This document shows, one piece after another, positions 14,574 to 20,852 of a stretch of 43,564 nt of DNA. Source of the stretch: a virus; the IMG/VR virus record IMGVR_UViG_3300042691_008888, positions 1 to 43,564 of that record; one strand, given 5' to 3'. The position numbers and the translations under genes were made by a program. A model generated the notes under the pieces. That model did not search any database, was not told the DNA's origin, and saw nothing but the letters and a program-made list of their open reading frames with translations. Within the stretch, counting starts at the first letter, position 1. Every line of letters begins with the position of its first letter.

Positions 14574-15030
14574 CTTCGCAATCATGAACTCCGCTCTACA
14601 GAAAGCAATGAAGTCTATCGGCAAAGAAGGAGATCATGCTCCACCGCCTAGCCAAGACCCTCTCGATGCTGTCCTTCATGAGTATTACGTTGCTAAGATG
14701 GGCGCTAAGTTCTTTGATGATCGTAGCAAGGCAGCGCTAGAGAATATGCTTAAGGAGGTAGGGCCTGAGGCTAACCGCATTATCAATGACATGATCGCAG
14801 CTACTAAGACCAATGATGCTGGCGAGAGTGCTGTAGTTACTGATGCTCAACATTACAACCTTGACTTCACTACTCGTAAGGGGGCTATGCGTCTTGATGG
14901 TACTGCTGTTAAGGTAATGTTGCAGACTAAGTTCGGTCTTCCTGCTACTGCTGCTGAACAAGTAGTTAATGATTGTAGTAAGAAGTCTGAGCCTACTAAG
15001 ATTTACTCTGTTAAGCCAGTGAGGGATTGA
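14566..15030 (+). CDS. Unknown helical protein
   Basis: A 154-residue protein, MFNFAIMNSALQKAMKSIGK. The ATG at 14566 is preceded by GGAAAGGGCAATCCA, nearly identical to the context of the gene at 10096. Helices with KAALENMLKEVGPEANRIIN precede a segment DFTTRKGAMRLDGTAVKVML and an acidic-basic tail. It uses GCT, GGT and ACT codons heavily, suggesting good expression. No family recognised. Confidence 0.8.
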   Translation: MFNFAIMNSALQKAMKSIGKEGDHAPPPSQDPLDAVLHEYYVAKMGAKFFDDRSKAALENMLKEVGPEANRIINDMIAATKTNDAGESAVVTDAQHYNLDFTTRKGAMRLDGTAVKVMLQTKFGLPATAAEQVVNDCSKKSEPTKIYSVKPVRD

Positions 15031-15031
15031 T

Positions 15032-15247
15032 ATGAGTAAATTCTTTTGGTTGCAGGATGTATGTGTACGACTGTCTGAAATTAAGATGGTTAGTAAAGTT
15101 AAGCAGACTGGCCCTAATGCAGGTTTTACAGTTTCAGATGCTGTTAGGTATCGTGACGATCCTATCTATGTGCATTATAATACATTAGCTGAGGCAGTAG
15201 CTGTACACTCTGCATTACTCGAGGCTTTGGAGAATGATGATGCGTAA
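15032..15247 (+). CDS. Unknown small protein
   Basis: A 71-residue protein, MSKFFWLQDVCVRLSEIKMV, with GAGGGA 5-6 bases upstream. Strands in the first half and a C-terminal helix (LAEAVAVHSALLEALENDDA). The fold scheme 'strand-hairpin, then helix' resembles the protein at 18661. It is followed by an overlapping 56-residue gene. Confidence 0.75.
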   Translation: MSKFFWLQDVCVRLSEIKMVSKVKQTGPNAGFTVSDAVRYRDDPIYVHYNTLAEAVAVHSALLEALENDDA

Positions 15248-15410
15248 GTATATAACCGCTCGTCGTAGCCAAATCTTATCTTCTCGTAAGCGTATGCATG
15301 AAGAAATGAAGAAGACAGAAGAAGATGTGCAGCCTATTGACATTGAGTTTTGGAAGGCTGCCGAAGCTAAACGTGAACGTAAGAATGCAAAGCGTCTAGC
15401 TAATCGATAA
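15240..15410 (+). CDS. Small basic protein
   Basis: A 56-residue ORF, MRKYITARRSQILSSRKRMH. Three ATGs in a row (15234, 15237, 15240) are possible; 15240 gives the best distance (6 bases) from GGAGA. It is highly charged, basic at both ends, and helical (EFWKAAEAKRERKNAKRLANR). It overlaps the previous gene by 8 bases and ends 6 bases before the tRNA. Possibly nucleic-acid binding by charge; no family recognised. Confidence 0.65.
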   Translation: MRKYITARRSQILSSRKRMHEEMKKTEEDVQPIDIEFWKAAEAKRERKNAKRLANR

Positions 15411-15416
15411 GTAATT

Positions 15417-15493
15417 GCGCGTGTAGCCCAATTGGCAGAGGCAAGAGCTTTAAATCCTCTAAAGTGTGGGTTCGAGTCCCACCACGCGCACCA
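15417..15493 (+). tRNA. tRNA with anticodon UAA (tRNA-Leu by anticodon, atypical short variable loop)
   Basis: A 77-base cloverleaf with encoded CCA. The acceptor GCGCGTG/CACGCGC pairs perfectly over 7 bp. The D stem is GCC/GGC, the anticodon stem AGAGC/CCTCT with a C-C mismatch at the loop end, the loop TTTAAAT puts anticodon TAA at 15451-15453, and the T arm is GTGGG-TTCGAGT-CCCAC. The variable loop is only 5 bases, whereas bacterial tRNA-Leu normally has a long variable arm. It would read UUA, a codon expected to be rare in a GC-rich host but frequent in this AT-richer phage. Amino-acid identity is therefore uncertain. Confidence 0.9.
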
Positions 15494-15504
15494 ATTACAT
15501 ACCA

Positions 15505-15534
15505 GTAAGTACTTACTCTAATGAATGTCTCTTA
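15505..15534 (+). promoter_or_regulatory. Palindrome plus TGTCTCTTA box downstream of the tRNA
   Basis: A perfect palindrome GTAAGTACTTAC (15505-15516) is followed by GAATGTCTCTTA (15523-15534), the same 12-mer as at 7650-7661. The box runs directly into the AGGAGGA ribosome site of the next gene, so binding here could control transcription or translation of that gene. Confidence 0.55.
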
Positions 15535-15544
15535 GGAGGACAAC

Positions 15545-15871
15545 GTGAGCGATCAGCAGAAACTTATAGAACGTCTTATGCAGGCACTTAACGATGCTAA
15601 GACGTGTAAGGTATTGGATGAGCAGGCAGGAGATTTCTTTGCTCACTTGCTTGTTGCTAATATTATCGATCTCGAAAAGCGTATGGTTGATGCTATTGTA
15701 GGTGTTAAAGATCATCCATCTGTTAGCGAAGAGATGATGGCTAGGGCTAATGCATGTGTCAGTTTACTTGGTTGCCTTGCTCGTTTTCATGATGACCTTC
15801 TAGCTAACACTGCTGTTGCTCGTAAGTGTAAAAAGAAGTATGATGAAATGGTAGCAGAAGGTAAGCTCTAA
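15545..15871 (+). CDS. Unknown helical protein
   Basis: A 108-residue protein with a GTG start behind a very strong TTAGGAGGA site. All-helical: LIERLMQALNDAKTCKVLDE, FFAHLLVANIIDLEKRMVDA, ACVSLLGCLARFHDDLLANT and a basic tail. Four Cys are scattered without metal-site spacing. It sits alone between a palindrome/box element and a strong promoter, so it may be separately controlled. Function unknown. Confidence 0.75.
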   Translation: MSDQQKLIERLMQALNDAKTCKVLDEQAGDFFAHLLVANIIDLEKRMVDAIVGVKDHPSVSEEMMARANACVSLLGCLARFHDDLLANTAVARKCKKKYDEMVAEGKL

Positions 15872-15893
15872 ACTAACTGAGCCACAACTTACC

Positions 15894-15922
15894 TTGACAT
15901 TACGACGTTATTTGTGTATACT
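15894..15922 (+). promoter_or_regulatory. Strong sigma70-like promoter
   Basis: TTGACA (15894-15899), 17-base spacer and TATACT (15917-15922). The predicted start is about 22 bases upstream of the gene at 15951. It probably drives the run of genes that leads into the DNA metabolism module. Confidence 0.88.
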
Positions 15923-15950
15923 AATCAGATAGTTAACTGAGAGGTATTAC

Positions 15951-16292
15951 ATGAGTAACGTCGTTCGTTTGCCTACACCTGATACTTACGATCATAGTAA
16001 GCGTCCTCCTTCTTTTATTCTTCCTACTGATTTAAATGAACTAAGTGACGAGCAAGTAGATGCTATTATTGAACACGCTCGCACCACACGACTTATCGCA
16101 CATCATCGATTGAATGATAGTAAGAAGCTCCGTAATGCTGCATCTACCGCTAACCTTAGTGTTCGGTATGATAAGTGCATGCATAATATGATTAAGGAGC
16201 TTGATAAGTTCGATAAGTACGTCGATAAACTCACCAAAGCTGCTAATGATTTACGTGCGCTCCGATTGCAGTTGGGGGCTGATCCGCTATGA
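15951..16292 (+). CDS. Unknown helical protein
   Basis: A 113-residue protein, MSNVVRLPTPDTYDHSKRPP, with GAGAGG upstream. A proline-containing N-terminal tail (to about residue 28) precedes long charged helices (ELSDEQVDAIIEHARTTRLI, MIKELDKFDKYVDKLTKAAN), so a coiled-coil bundle is likely. It is the first gene after the strong promoter and is coupled to the next by ATGA. No family recognised. Confidence 0.75.
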   Translation: MSNVVRLPTPDTYDHSKRPPSFILPTDLNELSDEQVDAIIEHARTTRLIAHHRLNDSKKLRNAASTANLSVRYDKCMHNMIKELDKFDKYVDKLTKAANDLRALRLQLGADPL

Positions 16293-16399
16293 GCACTGAA
16301 ACCGAGCATAGGATCATTGGTGCTATTATTGCTTCCATTGGAATAAGTTTAAGTTTATTTTTGTTGGCCGCCGCGTATGCAATAGTGAGGGGATCATGA
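16289..16399 (+). CDS. Tiny single-span membrane protein
   Basis: A 36-residue ORF, MSTETEHRIIGAIIASIGIS then LSLFLLAAAYAIVRGS. One transmembrane helix covers residues 9-32 after a polar N-terminus. It is coupled on both sides by ATGA overlaps (16289 and 16396), strong support for a real gene despite its size. Function unknown. Confidence 0.75.
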   Translation: MSTETEHRIIGAIIASIGISLSLFLLAAAYAIVRGS

Positions 16400-16596
16400 A
16401 TAATGAACGGTGTATTCGTTTGTTAACTGTAGAACGTGATGCACTTAAACGTATTGTAGAACTAGAAGCCAAGAAAGCTGTTACTGCTGGCGGTGATGCA
16501 CAACCTGCTAGAGATTTTGTGGTGCGCCGTAATAATGTAGTAGAGGCGTATGACTTTGCAATTAAGGTGTTAAGTAATGGAAGAAACCCTGCATAG
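16396..16596 (+). CDS. Small helical protein
   Basis: A 66-residue protein, MNNERCIRLLTVERDALKRI, with GAGGGG about 6 bases upstream in the preceding gene. Two charged helices are separated by a short TAGGDAQPA loop. Such short hairpins are common phage accessory proteins. No function assigned. It overlaps the next gene by 20 bases. Confidence 0.75.
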   Translation: MNNERCIRLLTVERDALKRIVELEAKKAVTAGGDAQPARDFVVRRNNVVEAYDFAIKVLSNGRNPA

Positions 16597-16747
16597 TGCG
16601 GCCCGTCGAGCAGTCAGGTTCTTTAACATCGTAATGCAGCAAGGTGGTTTAGTCGATACCGAGTTCGAGCATGCTATGTTACAGTTATCTAAAGAAGTAG
16701 AGAAAGAGAACGAGAGGATTAAGCGTAATGAAGACAAATCAGATTGA
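16577..16747 (+). CDS. Small helical protein
   Basis: A 56-residue ORF, MEETLHSAARRAVRFFNIVM, ending in a charged helix LSKEVEKENERIKRNEDKSD. It begins inside the previous gene and ends inside the next (20-base overlaps each), so the three appear translationally coupled. No strong ribosome site is visible. Function unknown. Confidence 0.65.
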   Translation: MEETLHSAARRAVRFFNIVMQQGGLVDTEFEHAMLQLSKEVEKENERIKRNEDKSD

Positions 16748-17003
16748 AGAAATTCTCCGTGACCGTGGATTTGAGAACGGTGCTAAGTATATTCTTATGG
16801 CATTGAATGAAGAGAACCGCACACTGCGTAAGTCAGTCACCGAGTTGGCACAGATGCTAGACAAGATGATTGATACTATGAATAACGTAGTCGAAGGTGC
16901 TGGTGCTATGAAGCGTGAACATCAGAATGCATTGCGTAAGGCTGGATTGATTGAACCAAGTGATGATCTTGGTGCTTCTACTCAGATGATTGGGGAGCAG
17001 TGA
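16728..17003 (+). CDS. Coiled-coil protein
   Basis: A 91-residue protein, MKTNQIEEILRDRGFENGAK. A long heptad-like stretch (LNEENRTLRKSVTELAQMLD, KMIDTMNNVVEGA) predicts a parallel coiled coil. A short polar C-terminus follows. No family recognised; it lies in the promoter-proximal part of the DNA metabolism unit. Confidence 0.75.
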   Translation: MKTNQIEEILRDRGFENGAKYILMALNEENRTLRKSVTELAQMLDKMIDTMNNVVEGAGAMKREHQNALRKAGLIEPSDDLGASTQMIGEQ

Positions 17004-17368
17004 TGGAAACAGAATACTATTATCGATGGTCAGCAACAGTGCAATGGTTGGGTGGTGGTGGTCATAGTGTATATTTTCATTGCGAAGCTTATCCTGTAAT
17101 TAAGAAAACAAGAGCAGGAGTATTTGTAGAGGAAGCTAGCGGACGTAAGCACTTTATTTTGAATGACGCAAATAAGAAGTGGGCTGCCCCTACCAAACAA
17201 GAGGCATGGCTAAACTACAAAAATCGTTCACGTAATCATTTACGATTTGCACAAAACAATTTAGACAAGATTAAGTGTGCACAAGCAGCGCCACAATTTC
17301 AGAGTGACGAGTTTCCAACTGAGGTATTAAATGAAGTTCAATCTGAGAACACCTTTACCTTCGGATGA
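17003..17368 (+). CDS. Conserved phage small protein (KKW..PTKQEAW type)
   Basis: A 121-residue protein, METEYYYRWSATVQWLGGGG. The ATG at 17003 has GGGGAG 5 bases upstream. A beta-rich first half (AGVFVEEASGRKHFILNDAN) is followed by KKWAAPTKQEAWLNYKNRSR, a pattern 'kkfaypT.eeAw.sy..R..r' seen in many phage hypotheticals. It overlaps the nuclease gene by 38 bases. Function unknown. Confidence 0.75.
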   Translation: METEYYYRWSATVQWLGGGGHSVYFHCEAYPVIKKTRAGVFVEEASGRKHFILNDANKKWAAPTKQEAWLNYKNRSRNHLRFAQNNLDKIKCAQAAPQFQSDEFPTEVLNEVQSENTFTFG

Positions 17369-18413
17369 TTTAGATAAGTTACACGCCTTCGACTTCACTA
17401 AGATGAGTGCTGTTAACACGTGTCCAACATTTGGCATTATTCGTTATGGCTATCATAAAGTATTCTCGACAAGTTCCAGAGCAATGGCGTTGGAGGCAGG
17501 ATCAGCTTGTCATGAAGTATTTGCAGCAGCGCGATGCGTCGATCTTATCACTAATTTCAGAAAGGCTTATCCGGATCAAGACGAAGGACATGTTAGAAGC
17601 ATTGTACGAAAACGTGCAGTTAATATGTTCGGGGAAGAAAGAGCTAACGAGTTCTTTGCGGAGCTTGATAGTTCAGAGGATGAGAGAACAAAAGTACTTA
17701 GAAGCTGTCTCAGCATCCTCAATAATGGGCCTTTCTATGACGACCCATCAGACAAACGACGTACTATGTCTAATCTCGAAGAGGCTTGCATTGCGTACTT
17801 GGATCGCTTAGAGTTTGGTAGGAACGTTCCATTTCTGCAAGGTGATTATGTAGGTATTGAGACGCCTATTAATTTAATCATTGAGTATGAAACAGATGAC
17901 GGTGTTAGTAGAACTATTAGGTTTGTTGGCCGCATCGATGGTGTGCATTGTCATCGTAATGATCCTAGCGCCCCATTTGTAGAGGAAAATAAAACAGCGA
18001 GTAGGTTAGGTGATGCGTGGGAACAATCATTCGAGATGTCGCATCAGGTCACTGGTTACCTTGCCGCAGCATCCACGCTTATCGGTATCCCTTTGGGCAT
18101 GGGACGTGTTAGGGGTTTATGTATACCCCAACCGCGCGTGTATGACACTAACGGGGTTTCTACAGTCACAGTATTCCGCAAGCAACACCAATTTACCGAG
18201 TGGGCTAAGTGGGTAGTTCATACTGTAGAAATGTTCATGCTTCACTACGACGACCCCACTAATGCGCCTAAGTATACTCATAGCTGCAATCGTTATTTTC
18301 GTCCGTGTTCTTATATCCCCTTGTGTAGTGCTGCACCAGAGGAACGGACTGAGATGTTTGCAGATATGTTTGATGATGAATGGAGTCCTTTGCACGAGAA
18401 AGCAAATGATTAA
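17331..18413 (+). CDS. PD-(D/E)XK nuclease, Cas4/RecB-like with Fe-S cluster cysteines
   Basis: A 360-residue protein. The nuclease core shows H61 (GSACHEVF), D203 (FVGRIDG), E219-x-K221 (VEENKTAS) and Q239 (SHQVTGYL), the canonical order for RecB/Cas4 exonucleases. C31 near the N-terminus and C319, C326 and C332 near the C-terminus have the split 1+3 spacing of the 4Fe-4S clasp in Cas4 and AddB nucleases. It likely resects DNA ends for recombination with the Sak4-like protein that follows, or degrades host DNA. No Cas1/Cas2 is present, so a CRISPR role is not implied. Confidence 0.9.
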   Translation: MKFNLRTPLPSDDLDKLHAFDFTKMSAVNTCPTFGIIRYGYHKVFSTSSRAMALEAGSACHEVFAAARCVDLITNFRKAYPDQDEGHVRSIVRKRAVNMFGEERANEFFAELDSSEDERTKVLRSCLSILNNGPFYDDPSDKRRTMSNLEEACIAYLDRLEFGRNVPFLQGDYVGIETPINLIIEYETDDGVSRTIRFVGRIDGVHCHRNDPSAPFVEENKTASRLGDAWEQSFEMSHQVTGYLAAASTLIGIPLGMGRVRGLCIPQPRVYDTNGVSTVTVFRKQHQFTEWAKWVVHTVEMFMLHYDDPTNAPKYTHSCNRYFRPCSYIPLCSAAPEERTEMFADMFDDEWSPLHEKAND

Positions 18414-18624
18414 CAGACCAACTAGAGAGATAAAAGCATACGGCATCAGAACCAACCTATATGTAACGCAGTCAGGATTACAAAAGCAAAATGTAATTCT
18501 CGGATGGATAACATCAACTGTCGCTATACAAAAATTAAAAGAGCACGAGAATAAAGAAGCCTTTATAGCCCAACAAACGCAAGAATTTGAAAAGATGCTT
18601 ACACGTTTGATTGATGAGTACTAA
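18406..18624 (+). CDS. Unknown small protein
   Basis: A 72-residue protein from ATG 18406 (MINRPTREIKAYGIRTNLYV), overlapping the nuclease stop by 8 bases. The codon use is more A-rich than its neighbours. A strand-rich N-terminus is followed by a charged helix (IQKLKEHENKEAFIAQQTQE). The ribosome site is weak, suggesting coupling to the nuclease gene. No family recognised. Confidence 0.65.
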   Translation: MINRPTREIKAYGIRTNLYVTQSGLQKQNVILGWITSTVAIQKLKEHENKEAFIAQQTQEFEKMLTRLIDEY

Positions 18625-18641
18625 ATGAGCCAAAAACTTCC

Positions 18642-18669
18642 TTGACTTAAGGAGAATAAAGTGTATAAT
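18642..18669 (+). promoter_or_regulatory. Sigma70-like promoter overlapping a start codon
   Basis: TTGACT (18642-18647), 16-base spacer and a perfect TATAAT (18664-18669). The spacer also contains AAGGAG, placed 6 bases before GTG 18661. A transcript starting near 18676 would lack that start codon, so the promoter would serve the Sak4-like gene and beyond. Confidence 0.7.
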
Positions 18670-18930
18670 AATTACATCAAGTTAACCGAACAGTACACAA
18701 GAGATAAAACACGTACTGTTTATATTAATTTAGATCAAGTAGTTATGGTTGCTGAGAATGGTACTGGTTCTAGGCTGTTCTTTTCTCATGCTATGTATGA
18801 TGTACTAGAGTCGCCTGCTTCTATTATTGGTGGGCAAGTAATTGTTCTAACAGATAAGGAAGAAGTAGATGGCGGAAGTCGAAATGAAGATGGGCGGCCT
18901 TCTAATCCAGCCATCAAGTCAAACAGTTAA
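18661..18930 (+). CDS. Unknown small beta-rich protein
   Basis: An 89-residue protein with a GTG start and an ideal AAGGAG site. The first 65 residues (YIKLTEQYTRDKTRTVYINL, DQVVMVAENGTGSRLFFSHA) resemble short phage modules of the FlbD-like 'I.L....g..v.in.d.I..ve' type. The tail after residue 69 overlaps the Sak4-like gene by 62 bases and is polar. The -10 box of a promoter lies inside its first codons. Confidence 0.65.
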   Translation: MYNNYIKLTEQYTRDKTRTVYINLDQVVMVAENGTGSRLFFSHAMYDVLESPASIIGGQVIVLTDKEEVDGGSRNEDGRPSNPAIKSNS

Positions 18931-19699
18931 ACGAATGACAATGCTTCTATGGGGCGGTCCAGGTGGAGGAAAGACTACACTTGCTTGCACTGCCCCCGGT
19001 AAGAAGCTTCTTGTTAACTTCGATCCTGATGGCCCTGCCTCCGTTGCTGGTTGGGCTAATGTAGACGTAGTAGATTTCTCTGGTGTACCTGCATCAACAC
19101 TTGCACAAGCGAAGAATACTAATAACCCTATGGGACTCGCATCTGTCTTAGAGAATTATGATACAGTTATCTTTGACAGTCTTACTAACATTGGTTATAA
19201 GGCTTTGATGCATGGCGTCTCAGAAGGAGGTAGTAAAGTTTCGATTGAGCGACCGGGTCTCCAAGCTTATGGTATTCGAAACGCTCTTATTTTGCAGCTT
19301 ATCAAGAACGTCCTTGCGCTTACCAACAAACTTAATAAGCATTGTATCTTTATTGCACACGAAGCTGCTCCTAATACTAATGACGATGGTGTTATTCTGT
19401 ACATCACTCTTGCTTTGGGTGGTCAATTGCCAGATCAGGCTGCTCTTGATTTTTCCGAAGTGTGGAATGTTAGTGATATGGGGGCTGGTCGTAATCGTCG
19501 TATTATGATCCGTCCTGCTAGGAATAAGAAGCCTTGTAAGACACGTATGTTCCAGACTAGCGGCGATCCAGAGTTCGAATGGTCATTTGATCCTGATGAT
19601 TTAGATGATAAGGATAACATGACTATCGAAGGATGGTTCGAAGCTTGGAAGGCTAACAATATGAAGAAGCTCGAACTTCCCAAGGTTAAGAAGAAGTAA
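18869..19699 (+). CDS. RecA-fold ATPase, Sak4-like recombinase
   Basis: A 276-residue protein. Walker A GGPGGGKTT is at residues 29-37 and the Walker B-like YDTVIFDSLT near 95-104. The fold class is the phage AAA_24/RecA-core family that includes Sak4 single-strand annealing ATPases. These promote annealing of complementary ssDNA with a partner SSB, and an SSB-like gene follows two genes downstream here. Expected role: homologous recombination, replication restart and concatemer formation. AAGGAAG lies 6-8 bases upstream of the ATG. Confidence 0.88.
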   Translation: MAEVEMKMGGLLIQPSSQTVKRMTMLLWGGPGGGKTTLACTAPGKKLLVNFDPDGPASVAGWANVDVVDFSGVPASTLAQAKNTNNPMGLASVLENYDTVIFDSLTNIGYKALMHGVSEGGSKVSIERPGLQAYGIRNALILQLIKNVLALTNKLNKHCIFIAHEAAPNTNDDGVILYITLALGGQLPDQAALDFSEVWNVSDMGAGRNRRIMIRPARNKKPCKTRMFQTSGDPEFEWSFDPDDLDDKDNMTIEGWFEAWKANNMKKLELPKVKKK

Positions 19700-19804
19700 T
19701 TCAACCGCTGCCTAATGGTATGCGATGAATGTCACACTACTACATATAGTGGCTTGTGCTAGTGTGTCTTTAGTATATAGTAGCCATCCCTCTAGAGGTA
19801 ATTC

Positions 19805-20041
19805 ATGACAGATCACAAGGGTCTTCCTGTCTCTGGTTATCAGCCACAGACGGATGACAAGGTTGCTTATGTTAATGAGAATAAGCGCCTTGAAGAAATC
19901 ATCTTGCGTAGGCTTGATGATATGATGCAGGACAACAAATACGATCATCGTTGGACTGCTATTGCTAGGACACAAATGGAACAGGCTTTTATGGCTATGA
20001 ACCGTGCTGTGTTTCGACCTTCCCGTATCGATAATGTTTGA
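19805..20041 (+). CDS. Acb2/Tad1-family protein, probable cyclic-nucleotide sponge
   Basis: A 78-residue protein, MTDHKGLPVSGYQPQTDDKV. The sequence follows the 'GY.p.s...v..vN..K.lEe.ilr.ld' then 'D.RW.aIArT..eq.FMAmNRAVf.P' scheme of the Acb2/Tad1 hairpin domain: HRWTAIARTQMEQAFMAMNR is at residues 48-67. Characterised members are small helical oligomers that bind the signalling nucleotides of CBASS (Acb2) or Thoeris (Tad1) and so block these defences. The AGAGG site is 6 bases upstream. It sits between the Sak4-like and SSB-like genes. Which ligand it binds cannot be told from sequence; many family members are uncharacterised. Confidence 0.85.
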   Translation: MTDHKGLPVSGYQPQTDDKVAYVNENKRLEEIILRRLDDMMQDNKYDHRWTAIARTQMEQAFMAMNRAVFRPSRIDNV

Positions 20042-20052
20042 GAGGAATTAAA

Positions 20053-20499
20053 ATGGCTAAGAAGGATCAGGTTTCGCTTGTTGATGACGACGAGAACGAC
20101 AGCATCATCGAGTTCTCTGAAAACATTGCAGAAGCCGAAGCTCCGGAACCGCTGCCTGAGCGTGAGTATGTTGCTTCGATCGAGAGCGTTACTCGTGCAT
20201 CTAGTCAGAAGGGTTCTGTTTACGCCGCTCCGATCTTCTTTGTTAAGGAAGAGGATTATCCGGCCGACTACGATACCAACAATGCGCCCGGTGGTAAGAA
20301 AATCCGTCATATGGTTATGCTTACCGATGATGGTCCGTCGCGTCACCGTCTGCGTAAGTTCTGTGAGGCCATCGGTGCTCCTATGAGCAAGCGTATTGAC
20401 TTGTCGCAGTGGGTCGGTCTGGAAGCTAAGATCACCATCAAGCATGACACCTACGAAGGCGTTACTCGCGAGCGCATTTCTAAGGTCGATATGGTTTAA
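20053..20499 (+). CDS. Single-stranded DNA-binding-like protein
   Basis: A 148-residue protein, MAKKDQVSLVDDDENDSIIE, with GAGGAA upstream. An acidic N-terminal tail precedes a beta-rich core (EYVASIESVTRASSQKGSVY, KKIRHMVMLTDDGPSRHRLR, WVGLEAKITIKHDTYEGVTR) of the kind found in phage OB-fold proteins of the DUF669/DUF2815 class that accompany Sak-type recombinases. The C-ending codon use indicates high expression, as expected for an SSB. A terminator follows. The assignment rests on pattern and context. Confidence 0.65.
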   Translation: MAKKDQVSLVDDDENDSIIEFSENIAEAEAPEPLPEREYVASIESVTRASSQKGSVYAAPIFFVKEEDYPADYDTNNAPGGKKIRHMVMLTDDGPSRHRLRKFCEAIGAPMSKRIDLSQWVGLEAKITIKHDTYEGVTRERISKVDMV

Positions 20500-20504
20500 C
20501 GAGG

Positions 20505-20533
20505 TTGACGTAGCTCTATCAATGGGCTATATC
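20505..20533 (+). promoter_or_regulatory. Promoter nested just before a terminator
   Basis: TTGACG (20505-20510), 17-base spacer and TATATC (20528-20533). The predicted start near 20540 lies inside the 5' arm of the terminator hairpin, so transcripts made here would carry an incomplete hairpin and could pass it. Confidence 0.5.
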
Positions 20534-20537
20534 AATA

Positions 20538-20568
20538 GGGCTAGGTCAATGGTGGTCTAGCCCTTTTT
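20538..20568 (+). terminator. Rho-independent terminator after the SSB-like gene
   Basis: GGGCTAG (20538-20544) pairs with CTAGCCC (20557-20563) around a 12-base loop, followed by TTTTT (20564-20568). It ends transcription from upstream after the SSB-like gene. Confidence 0.85.
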
Positions 20569-20588
20569 CATAACTAGGGAATATTATT

Positions 20589-20834
20589 ATGGCTAATGTC
20601 ACCACGCCTGCTACCACGACTGAGAAGAAGAAGCGTAAGCCCCAGGGTCCGCGTCAGGCTCGCACTCTGAACATTCTTCTTTCGGTTGATGACGCTGGTA
20701 AGCCGGTTGTCGAGATCGCTTCGTATAACGCGCAGGATACGCTTAAGGCTTATGTTGCTGCTACGGAAGCGGGTAAGAAGGTTAACCTTACCACTTGGCA
20801 GGATAAGTCTAAGGAAGCTGCTCCGGCGGCGTAA
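20589..20834 (+). CDS. Small basic, probably abundant protein
   Basis: An 81-residue protein, MANVTTPATTTEKKKRKPQG. A disordered Thr/Lys-rich N-terminus (to about residue 25) is followed by RTLNILLSVDDAGKPVVEIA strands, a helix (AQDTLKAYVAATEAGKKVNL) and an Ala-rich end. Codon use is strongly biased to C- and G-ending forms like the SSB-like gene, suggesting high expression. The basic tail suggests nucleic-acid binding. No known family. Confidence 0.75.
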   Translation: MANVTTPATTTEKKKRKPQGPRQARTLNILLSVDDAGKPVVEIASYNAQDTLKAYVAATEAGKKVNLTTWQDKSKEAAPAA

Positions 20835-20852
20835 TGCACAAGGGGTCTGCAA

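Noticed and set aside
15417-15493. Ochre suppressor tRNA (anticodon UUA)
   Set aside because: Shifting the loop by one base to give UUA breaks two pairs of the anticodon stem; UAA gives the better fold.
17331-18413. Reading the Cas4-like nuclease as part of a CRISPR system
   Set aside because: No cas1, cas2 or effector genes or array are present; recombination context fits better.
19725-19808. 27-codon frame with a lipobox-like IVAC, overlapping the Acb2-like gene start by ATGA
   Set aside because: No ribosome site, no basic residues before the hydrophobic stretch, and too short for a lipoprotein signal.
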